Positions 53,636 to 62,436 of a stretch of DNA of 64,000 nucleotides are shown here, in pieces; the first letter of the stretch is position 1, and every line of letters starts with the position of its first letter. The DNA lies in NCBI GenBank assembly GCA_963758365.1, contig CAVWVB010000001.1, positions 2,356,001-2,420,000 on the forward strand, read 5' to 3'. The DNA comes from Dokdonella_A sp963758365 (GTDB lineage Bacteria; Pseudomonadota; Gammaproteobacteria; Xanthomonadales; Rhodanobacteraceae). The translations under genes and the position numbers were made by a program. The notes below the pieces were generated by a model. That model saw only the letters and a program-made list of their open reading frames with translations, was not told the DNA's origin and searched no databases.

Positions 53636-55072
53636 ATGTCCGAAGCCGAAGCCCGTAATCCGCATAGCCAACTGCAGAACCAGCTCGCGCGGGTCAGCGA
53701 GCTGCTGCGCCGGCTGCGCGAGGACGTTGCGCAGCGCGAGCATGGCCAACGGCCCGGCGCGGCCGGCTTCGCGCGCCCGAGCCGGCACCTGGTCGAACTG
53801 CAGGCCGAGATCGACGAGCTGCATCCGGCCGACATCGCCTACATCCTCGAGGCGCTGCCGCGCGAGGAACGCCGCGAAGTCTGGAACCTGGTCGAGGCCG
53901 ATCGCGATGGCGAGATCCTGCTCGAAGTCTCCGATGCGGTACGCGAATCGCTGCTCGCGGACATGGATCGACCGGAAATGCTCGCCGCCGCCGAACAGCT
54001 CGACGCCGACGAACTCGCCGATCTCGCCGAGGACCTGCCCGAGGACGTGCTCGCCGAGCTCATGCACCGGCTCAACGCCGAGCAGCGCGAGCGCGTGCAG
54101 TCGGCGATGTCCTGGGACGAGGACGAAGTCGGCGCGCTGATGGACTTCGACATGGTCACGATCCGCGACGACGTGACCCTGGAAACCGTGTTGCGCTACC
54201 TGCGCCGGCTCAAGGAGCTTCCCGACCACACCGACAAGCTGTTCGTCGTCAACAGCGATACCGTGCTCACCGGCGTGCTGCCGGTCAGCTGGCTGCTTGT
54301 CAACGACCCGGCCAAGGCGGTCAGCGAGGTCATGGCCGAGGACGCGAACACGTTCCATCCGGACGACGACGTGTTCGAAACCGCGCAGGCGTTCGAACGC
54401 TACGACATCGTGACCGCCCCGGTCGTCGACGGCGAGGGCCGCCTGATCGGGCGCCTGACCATCGACGCGATGGTCGACGTGATCCGCGAGGAGAGCGATG
54501 CCGAAGTCCGCGAGCGCTTCGGCCTGCGCGAGGACGAGGACATCTTCGCCTCGGTCTGGAAGTCGCTGCGCAACCGCTGGGCCTGGCTCGCGACGAATCT
54601 GGTCACCGCGTTCATCGCCTCGCGTGTGATCGGCGTGTTCGAGGGCTCGATCCAGAAACTCGTGGCGCTGGCCACGCTGATGCCGATCGTCGCCGGCATC
54701 GGCGGCAACTCCGGCAACCAGACCATCACGATGATCGTGCGCGCGCTCGCACTCGATCAGGTCAGCATCGGCAGCGCGCGGCGCCTGCTGCGCAAGGAAC
54801 TCGGCGTCGCCCTGGTCAACGGCCTGATCTGGGGTGGCGTGATCGGCATCGTCGCGTTCCTGCTCTATCGCAACGTTGCGCTCGGACTGGTCATGACCGC
54901 GGCGATGACGCTCAACCTGCTGCTTGCGGCGCTGATGGGCGTGGTGATACCGATGACCCTGCTGCGGTTCGACCGCGACCCCGCGATGGGCTCCAGCGTG
55001 CTGATCACCGCACTGACCGACAGCGGCGGATTCTTCATCTTTCTGGGTCTCGCGACGTTGTTTCTGGTCTAG
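53636..55072 (+). CDS. mgtE: magnesium transporter MgtE
   Basis: A 478-residue Mg2+ channel. The N domain (~40-145) is made of acidic helical repeats (EALPREERREVWNLVEADRD; AAEQLDADELADLAEDLPED). Two CBS domains follow (~150-275, DDDVFETAQAFERYDIVTAP), which sense Mg2+. Five membrane helices make up ~300-478, with the family's GGNSGNQ loop at ~365 and the conserved acidic residue in the last helices. All parts for a regulated channel are present. ATG 53636 follows 145 bases of non-coding DNA. Its 3' end overlaps the convergent EamA gene by 38 bases. Confidence 0.95.
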   Translation: MSEAEARNPHSQLQNQLARVSELLRRLREDVAQREHGQRPGAAGFARPSRHLVELQAEIDELHPADIAYILEALPREERREVWNLVEADRDGEILLEVSDAVRESLLADMDRPEMLAAAEQLDADELADLAEDLPEDVLAELMHRLNAEQRERVQSAMSWDEDEVGALMDFDMVTIRDDVTLETVLRYLRRLKELPDHTDKLFVVNSDTVLTGVLPVSWLLVNDPAKAVSEVMAEDANTFHPDDDVFETAQAFERYDIVTAPVVDGEGRLIGRLTIDAMVDVIREESDAEVRERFGLREDEDIFASVWKSLRNRWAWLATNLVTAFIASRVIGVFEGSIQKLVALATLMPIVAGIGGNSGNQTITMIVRALALDQVSIGSARRLLRKELGVALVNGLIWGGVIGIVAFLLYRNVALGLVMTAAMTLNLLLAALMGVVIPMTLLRFDRDPAMGSSVLITALTDSGGFFIFLGLATLFLV

Positions 55073-56072
55073 GCGGCTCGAAGGAAACCGCGCCCGGGCC
55101 GCGTGCCGCTTCTTGCGGCGCGGGCACGGTGCGAACTGCGGGTTCGGCAACGCCGGCGGCCGCGACCACTGGCGGACTTCGCCGGCCCGGACGATACGAG
55201 CCGACGAAGATGCCGGCCAGCGCGAGTGCGACGCCGATCCAGTCGGCCGCATGCGTGGGCCGCGCGAACAGCAGCACGTCGAACACGAACGAAAGCGCGG
55301 GTTGCAGCAGCAGCAGCAAGCCGATCGTCGACGCGGGCAACTGCGGCATCGCACGCGTGAGCAGGACCCAGCCCAGCACCTGACCGAAGAACGCGAGGCC
55401 GAGCAGGGACGTCCAGCTCTGTGCATCGGGAATCGCGAAGCTCTCGCCCTCGCCGATCGCGGCCAGCGCGAGCACGAGCGCGCACAGCAGCGAGCTTACG
55501 CACAGCAGCTGCGCCGGCGCGAGTCGCACGTGACCGGCGCGCTGCACGTGCCGCGTCGACAGCATGTAGGCCGCGTACGCGAGGCCGGTGACGATGCCGA
55601 GCGTGACCCCGAGCCGGTAGCGCGCGCCGACCACCGACCAGTCGAGGCCGACCAGCAGGTAGAGGCCGAGGAACGCGAGCGCGATACCGGCGAGGAAGCG
55701 CACGCCGAGCTTCTCGCGGTACAGCACGAAGCCCGCGAGCGCCATCACGAACACCTGGAAATTTCCGAGCAGGGTCGCGAGTCCCGGGCCGACGTAGAGG
55801 ATGCTGCGATGCCAGAGCATGAGATCGATCGCGAACGCGGTGCCTGGCACGAGCAGCCAGCCCATTTCGGCGATGCGCACGCGGCGCCACTGCCGGCTCG
55901 CGACCAGCAACACGAGCAGCATCAGCCCGCCGAAGCTCATGCGATAGAAACCCGAGATGGTCGGGCCGACGTGCGCGAGCTTTACGAACAGGCTGGTCGT
56001 GCTGATCGCGGTCGCGCCGATGACCATCCGGATCAGCGCGGCCCGCGGCAGATTGCCTTCGGGTGCCGGCAT
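55035..56072 (-). CDS. EamA/DMT-family transporter
   Basis: A 345-residue ten-helix drug/metabolite transporter made of two EamA repeats. The first begins RMVIGATAISTTSLFVKLA. Helix-rich segments such as GLATLLGNFQVFVMALAGF, and the second-repeat GQVLGWVLLTRAMPQLPAS, fit the family, as does the proline-rich end of the last helix (GIFVGSYRPGR). A ~40-residue hydrophilic tail follows; its last 13 residues are antisense to mgtE. The substrate is unknown. ATG 56072 shares one base with the stop codon of the upstream glutathione transferase gene, so the two are cotranscribed. Confidence 0.92.
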   Translation of the reverse strand: MPAPEGNLPRAALIRMVIGATAISTTSLFVKLAHVGPTISGFYRMSFGGLMLLVLLVASRQWRRVRIAEMGWLLVPGTAFAIDLMLWHRSILYVGPGLATLLGNFQVFVMALAGFVLYREKLGVRFLAGIALAFLGLYLLVGLDWSVVGARYRLGVTLGIVTGLAYAAYMLSTRHVQRAGHVRLAPAQLLCVSSLLCALVLALAAIGEGESFAIPDAQSWTSLLGLAFFGQVLGWVLLTRAMPQLPASTIGLLLLLQPALSFVFDVLLFARPTHAADWIGVALALAGIFVGSYRPGRRSPPVVAAAGVAEPAVRTVPAPQEAARGPGAVSFEPPRPETTSRDPER

Positions 56073-56734
56073 CAGGCGACGCCGTCCACGGCCGGCAGTC
56101 GTGCCGGTTCGGCCGCTGCCTCGCGCATCCATTCGCGCATCGCGGGCAGCCCGAGCAGCGTATCGGCATAGGCACGGCACGGCCCATCGAGGGCGACCGC
56201 ATAGGTCTCGAATCGCGACGCGACCGGCGCGTACATCGCATCGGCGATCGAGAAGCGCCCGAACAGGAACGCGCCCGTGCCCGCGAAACGGGTCCGGCAA
56301 TCGCGCCAGATCGCGCGGACGCGATCGATGTCGCGTCGCGCATCGGCGCCGACCGCGAGTCCCGGCCGACGCGCACGGCAGTTCATCGGCAAGGCGTCGC
56401 GCAGGGCCAGGAAACCCGCATGCATCTCGGCGCTGACCGCGCGCGCGACCGCGCGCGCGGACGCGTCGTGCGGCCAGCCGGCGCGGTCGAGAAAGGTCTC
56501 GTTCACGTATTCGCAGATCGCGAGCGAGTCCCATATTTCCAGATCGCCATGGCGCAACACCGGCACCCGCCCGCTGGGCGACCAGCGTGGAATCTTGGCC
56601 GCGAATTCCGGTGTGTCGAGCGGCAGACGCACTTCGTCGAATGCGACGCCATGCACGCGCAGCAGCAGCCACGGTCGCAGCGACCACGACGAGTAATTGC
56701 GGTTGCCGATCACCAGGGTCGGGCGCGCGGTCAA
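56072..56734 (-). CDS. glutathione S-transferase
   Basis: A ~220-residue GST. The thioredoxin-fold N-terminal domain starts LVIGNRNYSSWSLRPW, a class-typical N-terminus in which SSWS provides the catalytic Ser. PRVPVL-like GRVPVLRHGD gives the cis-proline, and IWDSLAICEYV the glutathione-binding Asp-Ser. The alpha-helical C-terminal domain ends FSIADAMYAPVASRF. TTG 56734 is preferred as start: GGAG lies seven bases upstream and similarity begins there; ATG 56803 would add 23 arginine-rich residues. Coupled to the EamA gene by a TGATG overlap. Probably a cytosolic detoxification enzyme. Confidence 0.92.
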   Translation of the reverse strand: MTARPTLVIGNRNYSSWSLRPWLLLRVHGVAFDEVRLPLDTPEFAAKIPRWSPSGRVPVLRHGDLEIWDSLAICEYVNETFLDRAGWPHDASARAVARAVSAEMHAGFLALRDALPMNCRARRPGLAVGADARRDIDRVRAIWRDCRTRFAGTGAFLFGRFSIADAMYAPVASRFETYAVALDGPCRAYADTLLGLPAMREWMREAAAEPARLPAVDGVA

Positions 56735-56907
56735 TTCGATGCTCCGCAGCCGCCCCGGGAGGTCGCTAGGGGCGTTGCGGCGCGCTGTCTGGCTACCCGG
56801 CAACGCGTCGACCTCGCCAGCGTCATGCGGGCAACCGAGGCGCGCAGCACGGGCGCCTGCGCGCTGCGTGCCGACCTGCGCCCCGCGGATGTCGCGCGCG
56901 CATGGCC

Positions 56908-57171
56908 TCAGGTCGGTGCAAGCACATCCGGAAAGCCCGCGTCACCGGCGCGAAACTCGCGCAGATCCGCGTCGACCGCCTGCACGATCGGCGCGGCGCG
57001 CTCGACGTCGCTGTCGGCAACCATGACCGCCACGAGGTTCCATGCCGGCAGCTCGCCGATCGCTCCGGTCAGGTATTCGCCGCTGACGAAGGCAACGATC
57101 TGTTCAGCTTCCAGCGCGCCCTTGACCAGGTTCGCGTCGATGATGTTTTCAGCCCGGTAGACGATGCGCAT
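56908..57171 (-). CDS. DUF2007 putative signal-transducing protein
   Basis: An 87-residue protein that begins MRIVYRAENIIDANLVKGAL, the typical first strand-helix of the DUF2007 ferredoxin-like fold. AFVSGEYLTGAIGELPAWNL carries the family's G-E-L-P motif. The ending VMVADSDVERAAPIVQAVD completes it. The same domain is fused to PII-interacting or zinc-ribbon proteins elsewhere, but no function is established for this short form. ATG 57171 is at the first strand. It lies 173 bases upstream of the GST gene on the same strand. Confidence 0.85.
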   Translation of the reverse strand: MRIVYRAENIIDANLVKGALEAEQIVAFVSGEYLTGAIGELPAWNLVAVMVADSDVERAAPIVQAVDADLREFRAGDAGFPDVLAPT

Positions 57172-57319
57172 CGCGTGATTCTGCGCGCTTTGCTCGTAGT
57201 TGGCACGCTTTCGCCGCGCCGAGCGGGCGGGCGGTCGACAGCGGACCCCCGCGTCCGAACCGCCTTGCGACCATGGGTTTGGCCCCTCTCGCACACTCGT
57301 CGGCGCTCGATCGCACCGC

Positions 57320-57325
57320 TATGAT
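57320..57325 (+). promoter_or_regulatory. candidate -10 box of the DUF3253 gene
   Basis: TATGAT, with a 17-base spacer to TCGTCG, lies 72 bases before the ATG at 57398 in the divergent gap with the DUF2007 gene. Confidence 0.3.
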
Positions 57326-57397
57326 GCGCGCGTGCGCAACGGCGCCTGATCCCGCAGGCTTCCCGGTTCGCACCCAACCGGATCCGTCAGCAGAGAA

Positions 57398-57706
57398 ATG
57401 GCTCGCATCTCCATCGATGACAATCTGGCCGAAAGCATCCGCGAGTGCCTGGTCGAGATGCTCATCGAGCGCGGCCCCGGGCGCAGCATCTGCCCGAGCG
57501 AGACCGCGCATCTGCTCGGCGTGCGCATGGGCTGCCGCTGGCAGGACCTGATGCGGCCGGTGCGCACGGTGGCTGCCGCGCTCGTCGAGGACGGCGTCGT
57601 CGAGGCGACCCAGCACGAAGCCGTGGTCGACATCCGCGGGGTACGCGGCCCGGTGCGGCTGCGCCTGCGTTCGCTGTATGCCGAGCGCAGCGTGCACGCG
57701 GTCTGA
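57398..57706 (+). CDS. DUF3253 winged-helix-like protein
   Basis: A 102-residue cytoplasmic protein. Family landmarks are ERGPGRSICPSETAHLL, with the conserved I-C-P-S-E motif at ~30-34, WQDLMRPVRTVAAALVEDG and the closing GPVRLRLRSLY. The fold is predicted to be a winged helix and a DNA-binding role is often proposed, but none has been shown. ATG 57398 is the natural start. glnS follows 149 bases downstream with its own promoter-like element, so the two are probably separate units. Confidence 0.85.
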   Translation: MARISIDDNLAESIRECLVEMLIERGPGRSICPSETAHLLGVRMGCRWQDLMRPVRTVAAALVEDGVVEATQHEAVVDIRGVRGPVRLRLRSLYAERSVHAV

Positions 57707-57804
57707 CCTGGGTCGCGACCATGCGCGTCCGCTGCCGGTGCGATGCCGGACCGACGCCGCCGCAGCGCGTGGCGCGATCGCGCAAATCGACCCGCGCGGC
57801 GGCC

Positions 57805-57813
57805 TGCTAGACT
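57805..57813 (+). promoter_or_regulatory. candidate extended -10 element of glnS
   Basis: TGCTAGACT fits an extended -10 (TGn plus TAGACT) and ends 42 bases before the glnS ATG. No clear -35. Confidence 0.3.
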
Positions 57814-57855
57814 CCGCGATCGCCCTGTTCCGGACGCCGCCACCGCGGCGATGAC

Positions 57856-59595
<1,740 letters not shown>

Positions 59596-59676
59596 CGCCT
59601 CGGAGGGATTGCCGCGGGCGCGATAGCCGCGGCGGCAACGCGGGATCCGCTGCTGCCGCGGGACGCGCCGGTGCGA

Positions 59677-60096
59677 TCAGTAGCCGCCGTATCCGGGGTA
59701 GTAACCCGGGTAGTAGTAGCCCGGGTAACGGCCCGGGAATCCGTTGCTCTGGGTGACATGGATGTGCAGGTCGAACTGCTTGCCGTCGTCGGTCTGCTTG
59801 CTCACGTTGAGGCTGGCCGCATTGGAGATGCCGGTGCCGAAGCCCTTCGCATAGCCGATCGTCGTGCTGAAGCTGCCGGACACCCTGGCAGCGGACGTCG
59901 AATCCTTGCCCGCGACATCGCCGTAATAGGTGCCGGGCGGGTCTTCCGCGTTCGCGGCCGCCGCGGCGATCGCGGCCTGGTCCGGCGGCAGACTGAGGTC
60001 CAGCGGCGCAGCGGCCGTTTGGGCGATTGCGCTACCCGCTGCGGATGCGGTGAACGCTGCGAACAGCGCGATGGCAATGGGGCTTTTCATGTGCAT
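59677..60096 (-). CDS. small exported protein with a Tyr/Gly-rich tail
   Basis: A 139-residue exported protein of unknown function. ATG 60096 has AAGG five bases upstream and begins a signal peptide (SPIAIALFAAFTASAAGSAIA). The mature region includes TYYGDVAGKD, SFSTTIGYAKGFGTGISNAA and FDLHIHVTQSNG, a beta-rich pattern. It ends in a low-complexity tail with PGYYYPGYYPGYGGY. The tail resembles PGY repeats of small cell-surface or biofilm-associated proteins. It is convergent with glnS, and the 81-base gap there has a GC-rich imperfect hairpin without a T-run. Confidence 0.78.
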   Translation of the reverse strand: MHMKSPIAIALFAAFTASAAGSAIAQTAAAPLDLSLPPDQAAIAAAAANAEDPPGTYYGDVAGKDSTSAARVSGSFSTTIGYAKGFGTGISNAASLNVSKQTDDGKQFDLHIHVTQSNGFPGRYPGYYYPGYYPGYGGY

Positions 60097-60308
60097 GGCC
60101 TTGCGGATCGATGCCCTGAACGAAGAGCGGACTGCGGCTCCGTCCAACCCGTTTTCGGTCGGGTCGGCAGGGAGTCGCAGCTTATGCCGCCGGCCCCGCG
60201 AGCGCCATTGCCGGAGGAACCGCCGTTCAGTCGCCAGCCACTGTGGCCAGACCCCTGTCGCGGTGGTCCTGGCGGCCGCGGAAACCCCGGCGCGCGCCCG
60301 AACCGTGC

Positions 60309-60710
60309 TCAGTCCGGGAGTGCATAGTCGAATTCGTAGGAATGCCGGCCTTCCGTGATCACGATGTTCATCGTCCCGGTCAGGCCGACCAGCCCGTCGG
60401 TGCCCGAATCGGGCACGACGATGACATTGAGATACGGCTCGCCGCGCGTCATCGTCGCATTGTGCTGCAGCACGAAGGTACCGCGACGTCCCGCGAGCGA
60501 GCCGCTGACCTTCTCGATCGCGACATAGCCGGCCGAACCCGGCGTGGCCGTCATCGCGCTCAGCATCTCGCCCGAGCTGCGCGCCTCGAGATCGCCATGG
60601 AACTGCTTGTCGATCGACATGCGACCGAGCTTCGCGCCTTCCATCCCGGCCTCGGCCGCCAGCGGATGCGGATTCAACGTCACCTCGAACGCACCCTTTG
60701 CGGTCATCAT
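60309..60710 (-). CDS. DUF3224 domain protein
   Basis: A 133-residue single-domain protein of the DUF3224 family, predicted to adopt a small beta-barrel. Recognisable parts are GAFEVTLNPHPL, the central IDKQFHGDLEARSSGEMLSA, GYVAIEKVSGSLAGRRGTFVLQH in two blocks, and the closing GTMNIVITEGRHSYEFDY. The family resembles the dihydrodipicolinate-like allene-oxide-cyclase barrels; activity unknown. An unusually strong GAGGAGG site precedes the start, which is ATG 60710 or the adjacent ATG 60707. Confidence 0.88.
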   Translation of the reverse strand: MMTAKGAFEVTLNPHPLAAEAGMEGAKLGRMSIDKQFHGDLEARSSGEMLSAMTATPGSAGYVAIEKVSGSLAGRRGTFVLQHNATMTRGEPYLNVIVVPDSGTDGLVGLTGTMNIVITEGRHSYEFDYALPD

Positions 60711-60846
60711 CGCCTCCTCGACGGCATGGACGGAACACACGGCGGACGCCGGCCTTCGCGGCGCGATCCGATACGTGCATCCAGTCTGCCACACCCGACC
60801 GCGTTCGATTCTCGAGCGGCGTGCGTGTTCGGCGTATCCTGATGCG

Positions 60847-61182
60847 ATGCGTGCGTTCGCTTCCATTGCCCTGAGCATCGCGTTCGTTGCGTGCACGGGC
60901 AGCGCGGCACCGCGCTTGCTCGGGCCGCCGATCAAGGCCGGCGATGCCGTCGATTACAGCTGCCGGGTCGACGCCGACTGCGCGATCAAGGATGTCGGCA
61001 ACTGCTGCGGTACCTATCCGACCTGCGTGAATCGCGACAGTCCGACGTTTCCCGAGCGCGTTCGCGACGAATGCGAAAAGCAGGGCAAGGTCGGCGTCTG
61101 CGGCTTCCCGGCGGTCAAGGCCTGCGCGTGCGTCGAGGGCCGGTGCAGCAATCTGACCGACGATCGCGCGCCGCAGCGTTGA
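60847..61182 (+). CDS. small Cys-rich putative lipoprotein
   Basis: A 111-residue exported protein. The N-terminus MRAFASIALSIAFVACTG has a lipobox-like FVAC with Cys at 16, so lipid attachment is likely. The mature chain is Cys-rich: CRVDADC, GNCCGTYPTC, DECEKQG, VCGFP and ACACVEGRC give about eleven cysteines in ~65 residues, presumably forming several disulphides. Proteins with the D-C-A-I-K-D-V-G-N-C-C-G-x-Y-P-x-C pattern occur widely in proteobacteria without an assigned role. It is divergent from the DUF3224 gene by 136 bases. Confidence 0.82.
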   Translation: MRAFASIALSIAFVACTGSAAPRLLGPPIKAGDAVDYSCRVDADCAIKDVGNCCGTYPTCVNRDSPTFPERVRDECEKQGKVGVCGFPAVKACACVEGRCSNLTDDRAPQR

Positions 61183-61306
61183 CTCGGCTCGGCCCCTGCC
61201 GACCCGCTGAACGCGGCGGCGTCGGAGCCGGGCCGGGTCTGCGGCGGCCGTGACAAGGATGCACGGGAGTCGCTAGGCTCGGCGCATCCGTCCAGCGAGA
61301 CTGCAG

Positions 61307-61867
61307 ATGCGCGTCAGCGAGATTCGTCTCACGCTTCCGGACTGGATCGGCGACGAGGTCGATGCAGGCGCTTCCTATCGTGACGACACTGCGCGCGTCG
61401 ACCTCGCGATCCGACTTGCGCGGCGCAACGTCGAGGAACGCAGTGGCGGCCCGTTTGGAGCGGTGATCTTCGACATGGCCGGATGCGTGATCGCCACCGG
61501 AGTGAACCGCGTGCTGGCGGATACCTGCTCCGCCGCGCACGCCGAAATCATGACTTTCATGTTCGCCCAGGCTCGACTCGGCCGCGCGCGGCTCAACGAG
61601 GACGGCGGCCGCTACACCCTTGCGACCAGCGCGCAACCCTGCGCGATGTGCTACGGCGCGACCTTCTGGGCCGGCATCGACGAACTCCTGATCGGCGCGC
61701 GTGCGAGCGACGTGATCGAGCTCAGCGAGTTCGACGAGGGGCCGCTGCCGGCCGACTGGATCGGCGAACTCGAGCGCCGTGGTATCGCGGTGCGCCGCGA
61801 CATCCTGCGCGACGCGGCGCGCGACGTGTTCCGGCGCTACGCGAGCCAGGACGGGCCACGCTACTGA
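61307..61867 (+). CDS. zinc-dependent nucleoside deaminase (guanine/cytidine deaminase family)
   Basis: A 186-residue enzyme of the cytidine-deaminase-like fold. The zinc site and catalytic Glu are in SAAHAEIMTF (H-A-E), and the other two cysteine ligands in QPCAMCYGATFWAG (P-C-x-x-C). FGAVIFD and the C-terminal GPLPADWIGEL resemble guanine-deaminase-like proteins rather than tRNA adenosine deaminase TadA; ATSAQPCAMC matches the guanine-deaminase variant. The substrate cannot be fixed by eye. It reads into a palindromic repeat array directly after its stop. Confidence 0.88.
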   Translation: MRVSEIRLTLPDWIGDEVDAGASYRDDTARVDLAIRLARRNVEERSGGPFGAVIFDMAGCVIATGVNRVLADTCSAAHAEIMTFMFAQARLGRARLNEDGGRYTLATSAQPCAMCYGATFWAGIDELLIGARASDVIELSEFDEGPLPADWIGELERRGIAVRRDILRDAARDVFRRYASQDGPRY

Positions 61868-62436
61868 GCGAGGCGAGCGGGCGTCAGGTCGGCAAGCCGA
61901 CCTGACCTACGATGTGGCGTCGGCCGGCATTCGTTCGAATCGCGTCGCGCCACCGTAGGTCAGGCCGCCCCGGCCTGACATCGCGGAGTCGCCGCACCAG
62001 ACCGCATCACGCCGACCGCCGAAATGTTCGCACGCGCGCATTGCGCAACCGCGCGGGCTGAGCGAGGCGCGCGGGCGTCAGGTCGGCAAGCCGACCTGAC
62101 CTACGATGCTGCGCGCGGGCGTCAGGTCGGCAAGCCGACCTGACCTACGATGTGGCGTCGGCCGGCACACGTTCGAATCGCGTCGCGCCACCGTAGGTCA
62201 GGCCGCCCCGGCCTGACATCGCGGAGTCGCGGCACCAGACCGCATCACGCCGACCGCCGAAATGTTCGCGCACGCGCGCATTGCGCAACCGCACGGGGCT
62301 GAGCGAGGCGCGCGGGGCGTCAGGTCGGCGCAGCCGACCTGACCTACGATGCTGCGTCGGCCGGCACACGTTCGAATCGCGCCGCGCCACCGTAGGTCAC
62401 GCGCCGCGCCACCCCGGCCTGACATCGCACCGACTC
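61866..62436. repeat. array of REP-like palindromic units (three units, six hairpins)
   Basis: A 194-bp unit (61866-62059) is followed by a 241-bp copy (62060-62300) and a truncated third (62301-62436). Each unit begins GAGCGAGGCG. Hairpin A (10-bp stem GTCAGGTCGG / CCGACCTGAC, loop CAAG) occurs at 61883, 62077, 62121 and 62319; the last has a five-base loop. Hairpin B (stem GTCAGGCCG / CGGCCTGAC, loop CCC) occurs at 61959 and 62197; a damaged copy is at ~62396. CCTGACCTACG after A is the reverse complement of CGTAGGTCAGG before B, so each unit is a nested palindrome. It lies between two convergent genes and could act in termination or mRNA stability. No transposase is present. Confidence 0.9.

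Noticed and set aside
61866..62436. Possible CRISPR array
   Set aside because: Repeats are ~194 and 241 bp apart, contain nested palindromes, and the intervening DNA is itself repeated, so there are no unique spacers and no cas genes.
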